Assembly: GCF_949987535.1 (NCBI RefSeq)
Contig: NC_080064.1
Span: forward strand, 42,108,282 to 42,172,281
Length of the DNA: 64,000 nt
Source: Balaenoptera acutorostrata
Lineage: Eukaryota; Chordata; Mammalia; Artiodactyla; Balaenopteridae
Direction of reading: 5' to 3'
Shown here: piece by piece, positions 11,540 to 22,987 of the stretch
How positions within the stretch are numbered: the stretch's first letter is position 1
Layout: each line of letters begins with the position of its first letter
Translations under genes and position numbers: made by a program
Notes under the pieces: generated by a model
The model's database searches: none
What the model saw: the letters and a program-made list of their open reading frames with translations, nothing else
What the model was told of the DNA's origin: nothing

Positions 11540-12306
11540 GCTGTGGTAGGCTGAATAATGGCCCCTCCAAAGACGTTCACATCCCAATCCCTGGACCTCA
11601 AGGGTATGTTACCTTACATGGTCAAAAGTACTTGGCAAATGTGATTCTGTTGAGATGGAGAGATTATTCTGGATTATTATATCTGGATTATCTAGATGAG
11701 CTTAATGTGATCACAGAGTCCTTATAAGAGGGAGGCAGGAGGATCAGTCAGTAGTAGGAGATGTGATGATGGAAACAAAATGTGCTGGTGATGTGAAGAA
11801 GGGCCCACAAGCCAAGGAGCACAAGTGGCCTCCAAAGGCTGAAAATGGTAAGGAAATGGATTCTCCCATAAAGACTCCATAAAGAACACAGCCCTGTCCT
11901 CACCCTGATCTTTTTTTTTTTAATATTTATTTATTTGTTTATTTATTTATTTCTGGCTGCGTTGGGTCTTAGTTGCCGCATGCAGGATCTTTCGTTGAGG
12001 CATGCAGGCTCTTTGTTGCAGCGCATGGGCTTCTCTAGTTGTTGCTCGGGCTCCAGAGCGCGTGCGCTCAGTAGTTGCAGCACGGGCTTAGTTGTCCCAT
12101 GGCACATGGGATCTTAGTTCCCCGACCAGGGATCGAATCCATGTCCTCTGTGTTGGAAGGTGGATTCTTAACCACTGGACCACCAGGGAAGTCCCTCACC
12201 TTGATCTTAGACTTCAGACCTCTAGAACTATAAGAGAATAAATTTGTGTTATTTTAAGCCACAAAGTTTGTGGTAATTTGCTATAGCAGCAATGGGAAAT
12301 TAACAT
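11540..12306 (+). mobile_element. MaLR/MLT1-type solo LTR relic, split by a SINE
   Basis: Opens CTGTGGTAGGCTGAATAATG and closes with TTTTAAGCCACAAAGTTTGT followed by CTATAGCAGCAATGGGAAAT, the ends of an MLT1-like LTR. The middle has GAGGGAGGCAGGAGGATCAG. No internal retroviral genes are present. A reverse-oriented CHR SINE interrupts it at 11912-12194. The subfamily name is uncertain. Confidence 0.65.
11912..12194 (-). mobile_element. CHR-type SINE, reverse
   Basis: Reverse complement with T-rich tail first and head AGGGAAGTCCC last. Target-site duplication of 13 bp, CTCACCCTGATCT (11899-11911) and CTCACCTTGATCT (12195-12207), with one mismatch. It lies within the MLT1-type LTR and is therefore younger. 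Confidence 0.93.
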
Positions 12307-12309
12307 ACA

Positions 12310-12595
12310 AGCCAACCATGAAGCAGGGATTAGAGAAAGAATAGTTGTGGGGAGAAGCTAATGCTCAGTTCAGGCCCTCCCTGATCCCCAGCATCAGTGA
12401 CAGCAGGGCTGGGGTTTATGCTGGCCCCATCTGCCCACTCCCTTAGCACATCCTCATCAAACTGGGCCCTCCAGGAGCAAGGGGCCACCGTCATATTAAC
12501 TTCATCTCTGGGCTCTCATGACTTGGTGAGTAGAGAAGGGGGAGAAGAATCAGTGGATCTAATGACATCAGTGGACTGTTTTTCCTGGCTCCAGA
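12310..12595. other. Intergenic DNA, nothing recognised
   Basis: I see no gene, repeat family or striking motif in this interval. Confidence 0.5.
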
Positions 12596-12599
12596 GGAT

Positions 12600-12698
12600 A
12601 GAGGTTGGAGAACAGAGTAATGGAAAGAACACTGGCCCAGGAGAGCTGTATTCAGTTCCTAGCTCTGCCACCAGCATCCTGTGAGATTTTGAACGAAT
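12600..12698 (+). repeat. MIR SINE 5' half, sense
   Basis: AATGGAAAGAACACTGGCCC, then CAGTTCCTAGCTCTGCCACC, then GTGAGATTTTGAACGAATTA follow the MIR 5' half. The 3' half is cut off by the DNA transposon at 12703. Confidence 0.75.
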
Positions 12699-12702
12699 TA
12701 TA

Positions 12703-12904
12703 CAGTTGACCCTTGAACAACTTGGGGATTAGGGGCGCCAACTCTCCTGGCAGTTGAAAATCTGAACATAACTTATAGCCAGCCCTCTGCATCCCGGATT
12801 CAACCAACCATGGATTGTATAGTACTGCGGTATTTACTACTGAAAAAAATTCGTGTATAAGTGGACCCATGCAGTTCAAACCCATGATGTTCAAGTGTCA
12901 ACTA
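12703..12904. mobile_element. Tigger/MER2-like DNA transposon relic (internally deleted)
   Basis: Terminal inverted repeats: CAGTTGACCCTTGAACAAC at the left and ATGTTCAAGTGTCAACT at the right, flanked by TA dinucleotides (12701-12702 and 12905-12906) as expected for Tc1/mariner-class insertion. The 200-bp interior has no transposase, so this is a non-autonomous copy. It interrupts a MIR. Confidence 0.8.
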
Positions 12905-13189
12905 TATACTCCAGACCTACTTTTTCTCTTGTATTCCTCATCCTAATAAATGGGGGAAATCAGGGGTATTTCTAAACTCCAACCCCCTTCCCCTAACTAT
13001 ACAATCATTTACCAAACCCTGTCATTTTTATCCCTGAAAATTTCTCAGATTCTTCCCCTCCTCCCCCTCCTCATGGCTGATATCCTAGTTTAAGTCTTAT
13101 CATCTCATTCAGAGATTAACTGGAGACCTTCTGTATATGTACATGGATTCTGGTACTAACCTCACAGGAGACCTCCCCTCCTCAACATC

Positions 13190-13480
13190 TGCACTCTTTT
13201 CATCCCCTCAGCCAGAATGATCTGTCAAAAACACTAATCTGACCAAATCGCTTCCCTGCCTACAACCCATCAGTGGAGTCCCATCACCAAGGTGATATGG
13301 TCTAGAAGCCTGAGAATGACTTCCAAGGCCCTGCATCACCGAGGCTCTGATGGCTCAACTAGCCACATCCCTCTCCTCTTCCTGCCTCACAGTTTGTGGT
13401 CCAACTATGCAATACTACGTACTGTTCCCTGAATACATGCAGCATTTGTCACAGGCCTACCCACATTTCTTCTTCCTTTC
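13190..13480 (+). repeat. L2 LINE, sense
   Basis: CTGACCAAATCGCTTCCCTG, ACAACCCATCAGTGGAGTCC and TTCCAAGGCCCTGCATCACC are the end of the L2 coding region and the start of its 3' UTR, all in sense order. Confidence 0.8.
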
Positions 13481-13489
13481 TAATGGAAC

Positions 13490-15110
13490 TCTGATTTTAT
13501 TGGGGCAACAAAATGCTTAGCTACAAATCACCTTTCAGTTTTCCTTACGGTTAGATGTGGTCACATCACACAGCTCTGGCCAATGAGATGTAACAAGTCC
13601 TTGGTGAGGCTTTCAGGAAAGCTCTTTAAAAGATGACACAGTGTTTTCCCTTTGCCATTGCCCTCCTTCCCCTCTTCCTTCCTCCCACTTGGAATACTCA
13701 TGTGATGTCCGGAACTGCAAGTGTCTTGTTGCAACCATGAAGGCAATAGTCAAAAACTATGAACAACAGATTAGAAGCACATGAGGAGCCTAGGTCTTCA
13801 GTGGTATCTCTAAGCTGCTACAGCAACCCTGGATTATCTCCCCAAGACCTCTTCTTACTTGAGAAAAATACATTCCTTACTGCAGGGCTTCCCAACCAGT
13901 GAACACATTCTTATTGATTTGTTCAGTTTATTTCCTCAACCCTCTGAGCAGCCAGGGGTTTGGGCTTTTACAACCCAAGCCCTGGGCTCTTACAACCCCC
14001 AATCATCTCTGGCCCCAAACAGTCTGTCTCTCTACCCTACTGGGACAAATGAATATTTTTGTACATACACCACTATGTGACAAAGATTAGAAAACTTTGT
14101 CTCAGCGGTTTAAGTTTGCTTATTACTCTGCCCCACTTGGCTGTTGCCTGTGTCTCTCAGTTTGACCACTTTGATGAAGCCTATATTGGACTTCAGGTTC
14201 ACCCCAGATGTCCACTGCCCCTACTGTCTCCACTGCTATGAGTTCCATCCCAACTCACCTCCAGATTGTCATTGCTGTATTGCTGCCTGCATCTGTCTGC
14301 CGTGCAGACAGGGCTCCTCTTGGGCTACCCATTCAGTGGCACTGACCTATCTTTGACCTCTCATGCTCCGTGTGGCCTCAATCCCCGCCACCCCACTAAC
14401 TCAGCATCTTTGCTCACCTCCAGATCCCCAGGAATATCTCTCTTTCTCACCTGCTCTCTCACTCTTGCTTATCATTAGGGGTGCACCCTTTATTTCTCTT
14501 ATCCCACTTTGCTGGACCCCGAGTGCCTTACTGAAATAGTTTTTTGGCCAGACCAAAGTGGGCTAAGAAGAGCTTTACACTATGCCCACAACTAGTGCTC
14601 CTTATCTGCAAGCCACTTTACTAACCTGGTCCTCTGTGCCAGCCTCCCTCCACACTTACAGTGATGCTTTCTCTTGGGACCCCTTTGTCCTCATTGTGAT
14701 CTGGCTTCCAATGCCTCCTTTCCCCACGATCTCAATATCCATCAGATATGCTTATATACATCTGAACCTCAAATATGAACAATCCCAGTTCTTACTTGTG
14801 GAGTCTATGCTAACCTGGGGATGCAGCTAGACACCCGAAGGGCCTAGAATATGTGCAGGGTCCTGAGCCTCCTGTGACAGAATGAATATTTAAATTCTTG
14901 AGGCCTCAGTTTCCCCATTTGTAGATGCAGGAGCAGGACTACCTGATCTTAGCTTCATCAGTCTGATACCAGGAAGAACCCCGGGGGCAGGCTTGAGGCC
15001 CCAGAATACATTAGAACAAGTCTAGGAGCTGGGGGAGGGGGAAAAATGAGGGGGAGAGGAAGTTTTCAATCAGGTGCTGAGCTTTCACTGCCAAAAAATT
15101 TCCCACAAAC
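13490..15110. other. Pyrimidine-rich intergenic DNA, unassigned
   Basis: No exon or clear repeat. The first 350 bases may be part of an old interspersed repeat (a CACAGCTCTGGCCAATGAGA block is reminiscent of LTR or L1-derived elements), but I cannot assign it. Positions 13860-14830 are C/T-rich with several overlapping chance frames. Confidence 0.45.
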
Positions 15111-15350
15111 AAACCCACCCCAGCAAAGGAAGCTACTGTCGGCTGGCATGCTGCAGAAAAGAAGGCGGGCACGAGGCCTCATTAATCCAGCGACTGTGGG
15201 ATCAGTTGCAGATACCCCCAGCCCACCCACTTCTCACCATCTGCTGCTGCCGCCGCGGAGCTGAAGGCGTGCGGCTGTGGTGGGAGTCCAGCCTGAAGCC
15301 CGCAGAAGGACCTGCACCCTAGACTACGGGGCAGCCTCGCAGCACGGACC
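15110..15350. other. Local GC- and CpG-richer block
   Basis: CpGs cluster here, for example CTGCTGCCGCCGCGGAGCTG near 15241 and GAAGGCGTGCGGC near 15263, against a CpG-poor background. There is no TATA box, no exon and no repeat. It could be a small regulatory island or chance composition. Confidence 0.3.
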
Positions 15351-15599
15351 CATAGGTTCCCTTGAGGCCAGGATCATGCCCCAACCTTGTCTCCCAACCC
15401 CCACCCCAACCTGAAATGTAATGTCACAACCCTCCACGGGGCCCTCCCTTGGAAGCACCTGAGGGAGAAGCCCCAGCGCCCTGAATAAATATTAAGCAAA
15501 TAAGTGATCAAATTGCATTGATTGAGAACCCATTGTGTGCCAGGCACATACCTTATCTCCCATAAATACTCTCCAAAACCACACTAAGACTCTCCAAAA

Positions 15600-16615
15600 C
15601 TAATCTGTCATAATTCTTGATGATTTCAATATGCACATAGATGATCCTTTCAATATCCTAGCTTCTGAATTCCTCAACCTCTGCTTCTCCTTCCCCCTCA
15701 TTACTCCCCTTCCTGCTCATACCTTAGGCCTTAAGACCTGAGTTTCAATTTCAAGCATCCTCTTGTCAATGCCTACTTCCTATCCCACTCTCTTTAGTAC
15801 CCTGACTCAAAATAACCCCTCAGCCCACTGGGACCTTCAATTCACTTTTTACTGTCCGTCCCCCTCCCACACCCCATGTCCCCAATTCCCTTCCTATTCA
15901 GTTTAAATCCATGATCAAACATATAATCCCACCCCTGCAAACATTCTTTTTTTGGGCCCGCCCTCATTTCACTGTACTCTAGTTCATTCGCACTCTCTCG
16001 CTCCTAGATGATGTCTTCCTGCTTTCTCCTCTTTCTTTCAAACCTCCAATACCTCCTCCCTCATCTTCATTCTCAAGTGAAGACTCTGCTTCCTATTCCT
16101 ACCTTTCTGGCCATCTCTCAATTTCTTCCTCATCTCTTTGAACTCTAAATATTGGAGGCTCTTGGACCTTTTCTCTAACTACATTCACTTCTCAGAATCA
16201 CGCATCCAGGGACATAGCTTTTAATATAATTAATGTTCAGAAGATTCCCAAATATATTTCCAGCCCATATCTCTCCCCTTGACTATGGAGACATATATAC
16301 TATTGCCAAGTTGACATCTCCACCTTACTGTCTAAAGGGCATCTTAAAATTAACATAGCCAAAAAAACCATTCCTTTTTACCTTCTCATCCACTCAACCT
16401 ACTCTCTTCCCCATTTTAGCAAATGGCAGCACCATCCTTCTAGTCTTTCAAGCCAAAACCCTTGGAGTGACCCTTAACTCCATTTGTTTTCCTTCCCTTC
16501 CCTAGACATTTTCCCCATCGTGCAGAGACTTGTAACTTTGTTCACTATTGTAACCTCAGCTCCTGAAAGAGTGGCCCTTAGTAGGTGCTCAATAAATGTT
16601 TGCCTAATAGTTAAA
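15600..16615 (+). repeat. Long L2 LINE fragment, sense
   Basis: GTTGACATCTCCACCTTACT, AAATGGCAGCACCATCCTTC and AAACCCTTGGAGTGACCCTT match the late L2 coding region. The copy ends with AGTAGGTGCTCAATAAATGT near 16580, the L2 3' terminus. The reading frame is heavily broken. The 5' border is uncertain. Confidence 0.65.
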
Positions 16616-16639
16616 TTATTGAATTGAATGACTTGGGTA

Positions 16640-17050
16640 CCAAGTCATTAATCCATCTGTTCATTCAATAATTAAAATAATTACAGAATGTGATAAGGGC
16701 TGGGAAGGAAAATACTATGGAAGAAATAGCAGAGGGGCTCTACCTAGCAGGGTAAAAGTCTTTTCTCTGAGAAAAGGACTTTGAAATGAGACCTAAAGGA
16801 TGAGAAGGAGTCACTGTGAAAGAGACAGGCAAAGAACATCAGTGCAAAGTCCTGGAGGTAGTAAGAGCTGAATAGGTTCTAGGAAATAACAGATGGCCAG
16901 AAGGGCAGAAGAACAGGGAGGGAAGGGACAGAGATGCCAGAAGACATTGGAGAGCTGGCCAGATCACGCAGGCTTTTGCAGACCCGAGTAAGGACTGTGG
17001 ATTTTATTCTAAGGTCACTGACTTCATATGTTTTGTCAACTTTCTAAATA
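16640..17050 (-). repeat. L2 LINE, antisense
   Basis: GAAATGAGACCTAAAGGATG, then CAGTGCAAAGTCCTGGAGG, then GTAAGGACTGTGGATTTTAT follow the reversed L2 3' UTR. It sits tail-to-tail with the sense L2 that ends at 16615. Confidence 0.75.
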
Positions 17051-17054
17051 AAGA

Positions 17055-17940
17055 GTATGGAGTAATATTAAGACCTGAGGATTTGGATCCCTGTTCTGCC
17101 AGGCTTACACTATGCGACCTCTACCAAGTATCTCTCCCTCAGGATAACCATTTCTGACCTGCTTACTTTGTAGCATTGTTTTCAGGTTCAAGTGAGATTA
17201 GCCAGGGGTCTTCAGAAGTGTCATTGCCAGAGCTTGTAGGACATTTTAACCAGATTGTTAAAGACACAGACCAAGCAAAAGGGAAAGCTAGAAATGGATT
17301 GCATTTAAAGAGGTTAAATATAGTTTAAATGAGCAAGGACTGTCCTGCTATGGTGCAAGTGAAAAGGCATTTTCTAGCAATGCCTGGGGGTTTCCAGCCA
17401 AGATGCCAGCTATGTTCCTGGCATTTGAGAAGGCAGGTTGAGAAGTGACCTACTGACAGGAAAGTACCTGGAGCCTGGAGTTCTGTCCTGTTAAGGCCAC
17501 AAAGTTGGGGCTTGCTTTGCCTACCCCCAGCTCTGGCTTGGCCATTAACCCTCACCCCCAACCTTCTCCCTCTGCAAAGACTTGTTGGACCCCATCTCTG
17601 TGCTGAGGGAGGGTCAAATATAAACCTAATGAAACTGCCTTGAAGTCAGGACAGCCCCAAGAAGAATTATAAAAGGATTAGGACATCTGAATCAGGCTGG
17701 CCAGACCTATGTGCACTGGTGACCTAAGGGAGCCAGGCTGGAGTTCTAGCTCAACACCGGTTGGACAGGGTGGTGGCTAAAGGCAGCTACAGCTCCTCCC
17801 CTCCATCTTCATACAGTTGCCCACAGGTGCCCAAAGGAAACTGAGGCAGTTCAGGGAAAAGGAATAGACTTGCACACACTAACATGGCCAGGCCAAGCCC
17901 AGGCATGGGGTCTGGGAGCTCAGAGCAGACTTAATAACAA
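17055..17940. other. Intergenic DNA, nothing recognised
   Basis: A weak MIR-like trace occurs around 17070-17200 (ATTTGGATCCCTGTTCTGCC). Otherwise I find no gene, SINE or motif cluster. Confidence 0.45.
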
Positions 17941-17944
17941 TGAT

Positions 17945-18175
17945 GCCTTTTCCTGAGTACAAACCAGGAGACAGGAGCTTTCATACATTCTCTGTCATCT
18001 TCTTTCACCCCTTTGAAGTACATAGTATTTTTCCCACTTTACAGGTGAGGAATCTGAAATGCAGAGGAGTCATGTGACTCTCCCAGGATCTACAGGTTGT
18101 CCGTGGAGAAGTTGGGATTCTAGCCCAGTCTGACTCCAAAGTTTATGTACTCTTTCTGCTAAATCTCATTACCTC
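17945..18175 (-). repeat. MIR SINE, antisense
   Basis: TTCCCACTTTACAGGTGAGG, then TTGGGATTCTAGCCCAGTCT and GACTCCAAAG are the reversed MIR core and 5' region. Confidence 0.75.
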
Positions 18176-18289
18176 TCCCAGGATATTTGCTTCTTCCTCC
18201 TCTCACAGAGCCTGAGGGAGGGGACAGCTAAGGCACTTTTGCAACAGAAGCCTTTGCCCCTCCAAGGTGGAAATTTCAGAATACTTACT

Positions 18290-18405
18290 TTATCATATTG
18301 TCGGGAGGATTTAATGACTTCGAACACAGGCGAGCACACAGTGAGTGCCTAATAAACGTTGACCCTAATCATCATCGTCATTGTTTTCATTATCATCATC
18401 ATCTA
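18290..18405 (+). repeat. MIR 3' end with (ATC)n tail, sense
   Basis: GAGGATTTAATGACTTCG and GTGAGTGCCTAATAAACGTT are followed by an ATCATCATCGTCATT-type tail to about 18402. This is the 3' half of MIR with an expanded trinucleotide tail. Confidence 0.7.
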
Positions 18406-18507
18406 ACCAAGATCCCTTCCTATGCAGCTGTGCCTTTACGCTCAGGAGACCCCAGGTTATTCCTCTCTCATTGGGGTGAAACCCCGGAACCTGGTAGAAG
18501 AGTTAAG

Positions 18508-18700
18508 GCAGTGATTCTTAAAGTGTGGTCTCCATACAAGCAACGCCAGCATCACCTGATAAACTGTATAAAAAATACAAGTGTTCAGGCCCCATCTCAG
18601 CATCTATTAGATTGGAAATTTGGGGTGGGGCCCATCAATCTGTGTTTGACAAGCTCTGCTAGTGACTGAGGTGTATGCTGAATTTGAGGATCACTGAGTA
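18508..18700. repeat. MER5-like hAT DNA transposon relic
   Basis: CAGTGATTCTTAAAGTGTGG, then AGCATCACCTGATAAACTG, then GGGGCCCATCAATCTGTGTT and GAGGATCACTG span nearly the full MER5A layout. It is the same family as 4098-4241 and better preserved at its ends. Confidence 0.8.
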
Positions 18701-19039
18701 AAGGTATCTGCTAGCTACTGTAACAGATAAGCTCACCCACCCAGTAGCTTAACACAGGGAAGTTTACTTCTCATTCACACAAAGTCCTAATGGGTGTTCC
18801 AGATGGGCAGGAAGCTCTCCTTTGAGTGGAAATATGTAGACCCAAGCTCCTTCCATGTTGTGGCCCTGGACTCCTCTGCATCTAGTCAGCTGACAGGGGA
18901 AGAGAAAGAGGATCACATGTTGAGGTTTCTGTGGAGCCACTCTAACTGCAGGAGAGGCTGGGGATGCAGTCAAGCTCTGTGCTCTGGAAGAAGAGGAACC
19001 ACGTAGAGATTTTGGTGACCCCAGCAATGACCGCACTTG

Positions 19040-19455
19040 GTATTCAAGGCCCTCCGTGACCTCACGCCTGCTTATCTCTCCAGATCCATCTCCTGTCTTG
19101 GCCCCTTTCACTCTGGAACCCCAAAGCCCTCAAAGTGTTATGAGACCCCGGGAATTCTATGCCTTTGTACACACGGTTTCCCTGCCTGGGATGCTCCTTC
19201 CACACTGGCCCTCTCCACCCGCATTCCCACTCGCATCAGCAGTGAACCTGCTCAGGGTCTGGTCCTCCCTCACTCTAGGCCCTGGAAGAGGCCTCCACCC
19301 CGCCCACCACGTACGCCTTAGAGTCATTCTGTCTCCTCACTGCAATGTGAACTCCTGGAGGGAGCAGCAAAGTCTAATACCCTTGTGTGTCCACAGAGCC
19401 CAGCAAAGGCCTGTCATGGAACTGGCCTCAGTAAATGCTTGCTGAATGAATGGAG
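19040..19455 (+). repeat. L2 LINE 3' end, sense
   Basis: CAAGGCCCTCCGTGACCTCA, CCCTGCCTGGGATGCTCCTT, GTGAACTCCTGGAGGGAGCA and CAGTAAATGCTTGCTGAATG give an almost continuous L2 3' end with its true terminus near 19450. The two open frames of about 94 and 129 codons here are repeat-derived. Confidence 0.85.
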
Positions 19456-19459
19456 GAGG

Positions 19460-20000
19460 GAGGGAGTGCCTAAGAAGAAACTCTGGGCCAACAAGGGCCA
19501 GGCAATTTCAACAGCAGAATTACTCCTGCAAACACTGGGTAAGAAAAGCATTTCCATTTGCAAGTGGCACTTTCTCTCCTATCACTGGAAGGAACAGCTG
19601 AAACCTGCAGTGAAACCTGCCCACTATGAGGTATGTGGGAGATGTGTGCTGGGGTGGCACTGGTGACAGAAGCAGAACTGTCACTGGGGTCTCTCCCAGG
19701 GATCAGAGGGAATGGAAGTGGTAGATCAGAAGCAGAGAATCAGAAATGTGAGGTGTAACTAGCGGGAGGGGTCAGGAAGTCTGCCATGGTAGAACTTGGC
19801 CATATGGAAGGACCCCTGGAACTTGGTGATTTGCCCACCTCCATAGCAGACCAACACTTCTATCCCTTTCAATTTCCCATTCCCTGTCCTAGCCAGTTTC
19901 CATCTCTTCCTTCGTCTTTTCTAAGAACCCCTGACATGCTGCATAGCTGCCCTTCTCCCAGCCCCATCCCACATATATAAACTAACTCTCCTCTAAGGTA
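19460..20000. other. Intergenic DNA, nothing recognised
   Basis: No exon signals and no recognisable repeat. Two short chance frames lie in this interval. Confidence 0.45.
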
Positions 20001-20004
20001 AGAC

Positions 20005-20215
20005 ACAGGCACTGTGGAAAGAGCATGGGTTTGGGGTCAGACCTAAGTTCAAATCCTGACTGGGTCACTTACTGACTTTGTAATGGTTGGTTTCCTTGTC
20101 TAATAAAATAGAGATAAAAGTATTAACCTTAATGAGTTGCTGTGAGAGTTAAATAAGAAAATGTATGTCAATCACACATAGTAGATAAGAAAGCTATTTT
20201 TGTTATGCTGATCTT
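20005..20215 (+). repeat. MIR SINE, sense, near full length
   Basis: CACTGTGGAAAGAGCATGGG, TTCAAATCCTGACTGGGTCA, GAGTTGCTGTGAGAGTTAAA and CACACATAGTAGATAAGAAA span MIR from 5' to 3'. Confidence 0.85.
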
Positions 20216-20234
20216 ATGACCGTGTGTTAAATCT

Positions 20235-20365
20235 TCCCTACTAGACTAAAAGATCCTTGATGGCAAGGACATGGCTTCTTGTGAACACTGAATCCCTGGC
20301 GCCAGCATCTAGGGCAGTGTCTGGAACCTAGTAGATGGTTAAGAAATATTTGTCAATATGAACTG
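20235..20365 (+). repeat. L2 LINE 3' end, sense
   Basis: CTAAAAGATCCTTGATGGCA, then GGACATGGCTTCTTGTGAAC, then AACCTAGTAGATGGTTAAGA are a diverged L2 terminus. Confidence 0.65.
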
Positions 20366-20369
20366 TTTT

Positions 20370-20835
20370 GTTAATAGAAAAAAAATACGCTGATACATGA
20401 CAAGTAGCACAGATACACAAATCCAAAGTTTGACCCATCCTCTGAAGCTGCCATCCAGCTGTCATCATTCTTATACACAGCAAGAATTGGACTCATTATT
20501 AAAATCTCTCAAAGTAACTTCCCTACCAGCTGTCCTTCAGGCTGCAATAAGATGACAAAGATCTGACATCTTCATCACACAATTACTAAAACATCCTTCT
20601 TGAGCTGCCATTTAAAAATGTTTGCCTAATTTAGCTGGAGTTTGGGTTTAACTACAGGAAGAACGTGGGCTTGAATTTGGGAAAGGGAGGAACAGATAAC
20701 TAGGTCCCTTTCACTCGCTGAAAGACTTTTGTTAGGGAACTCCCAAGTAAGACTCGCCTAGTCAAATAAAACAAGCAACACACAAAAAAGGAACTTGGAA
20801 AGAAAGAGGTCTTGGAACAGGAGTCTGAGAAGACC
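20370..20835. other. Intergenic DNA, nothing recognised
   Basis: AT-rich single-copy-looking sequence with no exon, SINE or L2/MIR signature that I can name. Confidence 0.4.
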
Positions 20836-20839
20836 TCAC

Positions 20840-20990
20840 TCCAGCAAAAAATCCTTCAGTGTCTCTCTAGGGCCTCAGAACACAGGGTCAAGATGCTTGG
20901 TCTGGCATTCAAGCCTTCCAGGATCTGGCTACACCTCCTCTCCTGACCAGGGGCCAGTTTTATTTCTTCTGTGCAGTGGGGTTGGTCTAG
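20840..20990 (+). repeat. L2 LINE fragment, sense
   Basis: AATCCTTCAGTGTCTCTCTA and CATTCAAGCCTTCCAGGATC, then TGGCTACACCTCC, correspond to the L2 coding end. Moderately diverged. Confidence 0.6.
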
Positions 20991-20994
20991 TCCA

Positions 20995-21140
20995 TCAGCC
21001 AACAAATATTTATTGGAGATTTGCTATGCACTCAACATGATTCTAGAGGCTGGGGATAAAGCAGTTAACAAAGCAGATAAAATTATCTAGCTTCAAGAAG
21101 GAAACAGATGATTAAAATGACCACATGAATAAACAATACA
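20995..21140 (-). repeat. L2 LINE 3' end, antisense
   Basis: CCAACAAATATTTATTGGAG, TAGAGGCTGGGGATAAAGCA and TAACAAAGCAGATAAAATTA are the reversed L2 terminus. It abuts a sense L2 fragment. Confidence 0.8.
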
Positions 21141-21250
21141 GTCATTTAAATGGTGATAATTGCTTACTATATTAGTTCCTTTTTCCTTTGTGCTGGCACT
21201 GGTGAGTGAAAGTGGCAAAACAAAACTTGTGCTTGATTCAATGTATAGTT

Positions 21251-21378
21251 GGTTTTGGGTTTTTTTTCTGGCCACACCACACAGCTTGTGGGATCCTAGT
21301 TCCCCAACCAGGGATCGAAACTGGGCTCACAGCAGTGAAAGCAACAAGTCTTAACCACTGGACTGCCAGGGAATTCCC
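21251..21378 (-). mobile_element. Short CHR-type SINE, reverse
   Basis: T8 tail, then CTGGCCACACCACACAGCTT and CCAGGGATCGAAACTGG (box B), ending CCAGGGAATTCCC. Perfect 13-bp target-site duplication TCAATGTATAGTT at 21238-21250 and 21379-21391. Confidence 0.93.
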
Positions 21379-21391
21379 TCAATGTATAGTT

Positions 21392-22515
21392 TTAAACAGC
21401 CTTCTTTGATGTTCTAAAGACTCAAAGAAATGCTCTGTACCTTCCCCTAGCACTGCATTGAGGCCCATTAACTGATATTTACAGCACGCTATCTTGTCCT
21501 TCTGACTAGATCGGTAGCTGCTTGAGGTCACGGACAGAGTTTGATTTTCATGAAGGCACCAGAGACTACCTGCCGAATGAATGAGAGAAGGATTGCGCCA
21601 ACCCTGGGCTGTCTTTCCACTGACCCCCTAGTCGTAAACTCTTCTCAATACTTTTCAATCCTTTAATTCTTTTCTGCCCTACAAAGTTTCTGCTACTCTT
21701 GCAGTGGGCCTGTCCTGGTTTCTAAAGGGGTCTGCTGGGGATAAAATCCCTTGGAGCTGAGATCCCTGCAGACATTAAATAGCATCCTGGAAATAAGCAT
21801 GGCTATTTTCTAACCCAACTCAATGAAAATAATGATCGCAAAAGTCATCACCTAGTGAGCATCTTCTATTGCCAGGCAACATGCTAGGGCCTCGACATAG
21901 AATGTCTTTCTAATAAGTAAAAAATTCTGCCTGGTAATCCTCACAGCGCCAATAACCGTGAGAAATACATGGAAATTACTAGCTGCTATCAATATTACTG
22001 TGTCTAAAACTACCGTTTTCCCCTGCATTAGAACAATCTGAACATTGTTAGGCAAAGACATCTAAGCAATTTTAAAATTATTTGAGTCATGACAGAGAGA
22101 CTCACAACTGAAATATTTACCTTTCAATTTCAGGTGAGGATGTTCCCGGAGATGGAAGATGTGACAAGTTCTCGTGTCGTGTGAGCATCGGAGAAAAGTT
22201 CCCCTGACAAGTCACGTGCAGAGATGGGAACTGCTGATTAAGGAGAGGATTAATTTTATCTTCCAAGGATTTCTGCCAGGGAAATACTCTTAGATTTGTA
22301 GAATGGTGAGGCTGGAAGGGTCTCTTGAGGTCTCCTGCTCAGCCCCTTTGCCTTATGGATGGGGAAATAAAGGCCCAGCAATCAGAAGGGCATCCTAATT
22401 GTTCAGACTGCCTCTTTACATGCCCCTCTCCAACCTGTATCCCACACGTATCCTAGAGTTCACTGCAGGAACAAATGGATAAAAATAAAGGGGGAGTTTG
22501 GATCTTGAGTTATCC
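21392..22515. other. Intergenic DNA with traces of L2
   Basis: A degraded sense L2 tail may lie at 21475-21600 (CGGTAGCTGCTTGAGGTCAC). The rest, including 22080-22400, shows no gene and no clear repeat. Confidence 0.4.
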
Positions 22516-22517
22516 AT

Positions 22518-22985
22518 TAGTTTACTTAACAAATATTTATTGAGTATTTTCCAGGCACTTTTCTGTTCTGGGCACTGGAAATATAGCAGTAAACAAAGCA
22601 GACAAAAATCTCTGCCCTCATGGACCTTACATTCTAGAAAGAAGAGGAGGACATTAAAAATATATACATACAAACGTAAATTGCAAAGACTGTTAAATGG
22701 TCATAAAAACTAGAGAGAAGAATAAAGCAGGAAGGAGATAGGAGGGCCAGTGGGGAGGGGGCTAGAAACTTAAGTAGAATAGTCAGAAAAACCCTCACTT
22801 AGAAAGTGATAGAAAAAGGAAGGGAGCCAAGTGGATATCTAGTGGACAAAATACAGACAGAAGGAACAGCAAATGTAAAGGTCCGGTGTGTCCAAAGAAC
22901 ACTGAGGAGGCCCATGTGGCTAGAGCACAGGGAGTGAATTGTAAGATTTTGGACATGAGTTCAAAGAGATAATAGGGGGCTGGAG
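22518..22985 (-). repeat. L2 LINE 3' part, antisense
   Basis: AACAAATATTTATTGAGTAT, CTGGAAATATAGCAGTAAAC, GACCTTACATTCTAGAAAGA and GGAACAGCAAATGTAAAGGT form a long continuous reversed L2. It resumes at about 23462 after an inserted segment. Confidence 0.88.
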
Positions 22986-22987
22986 AG

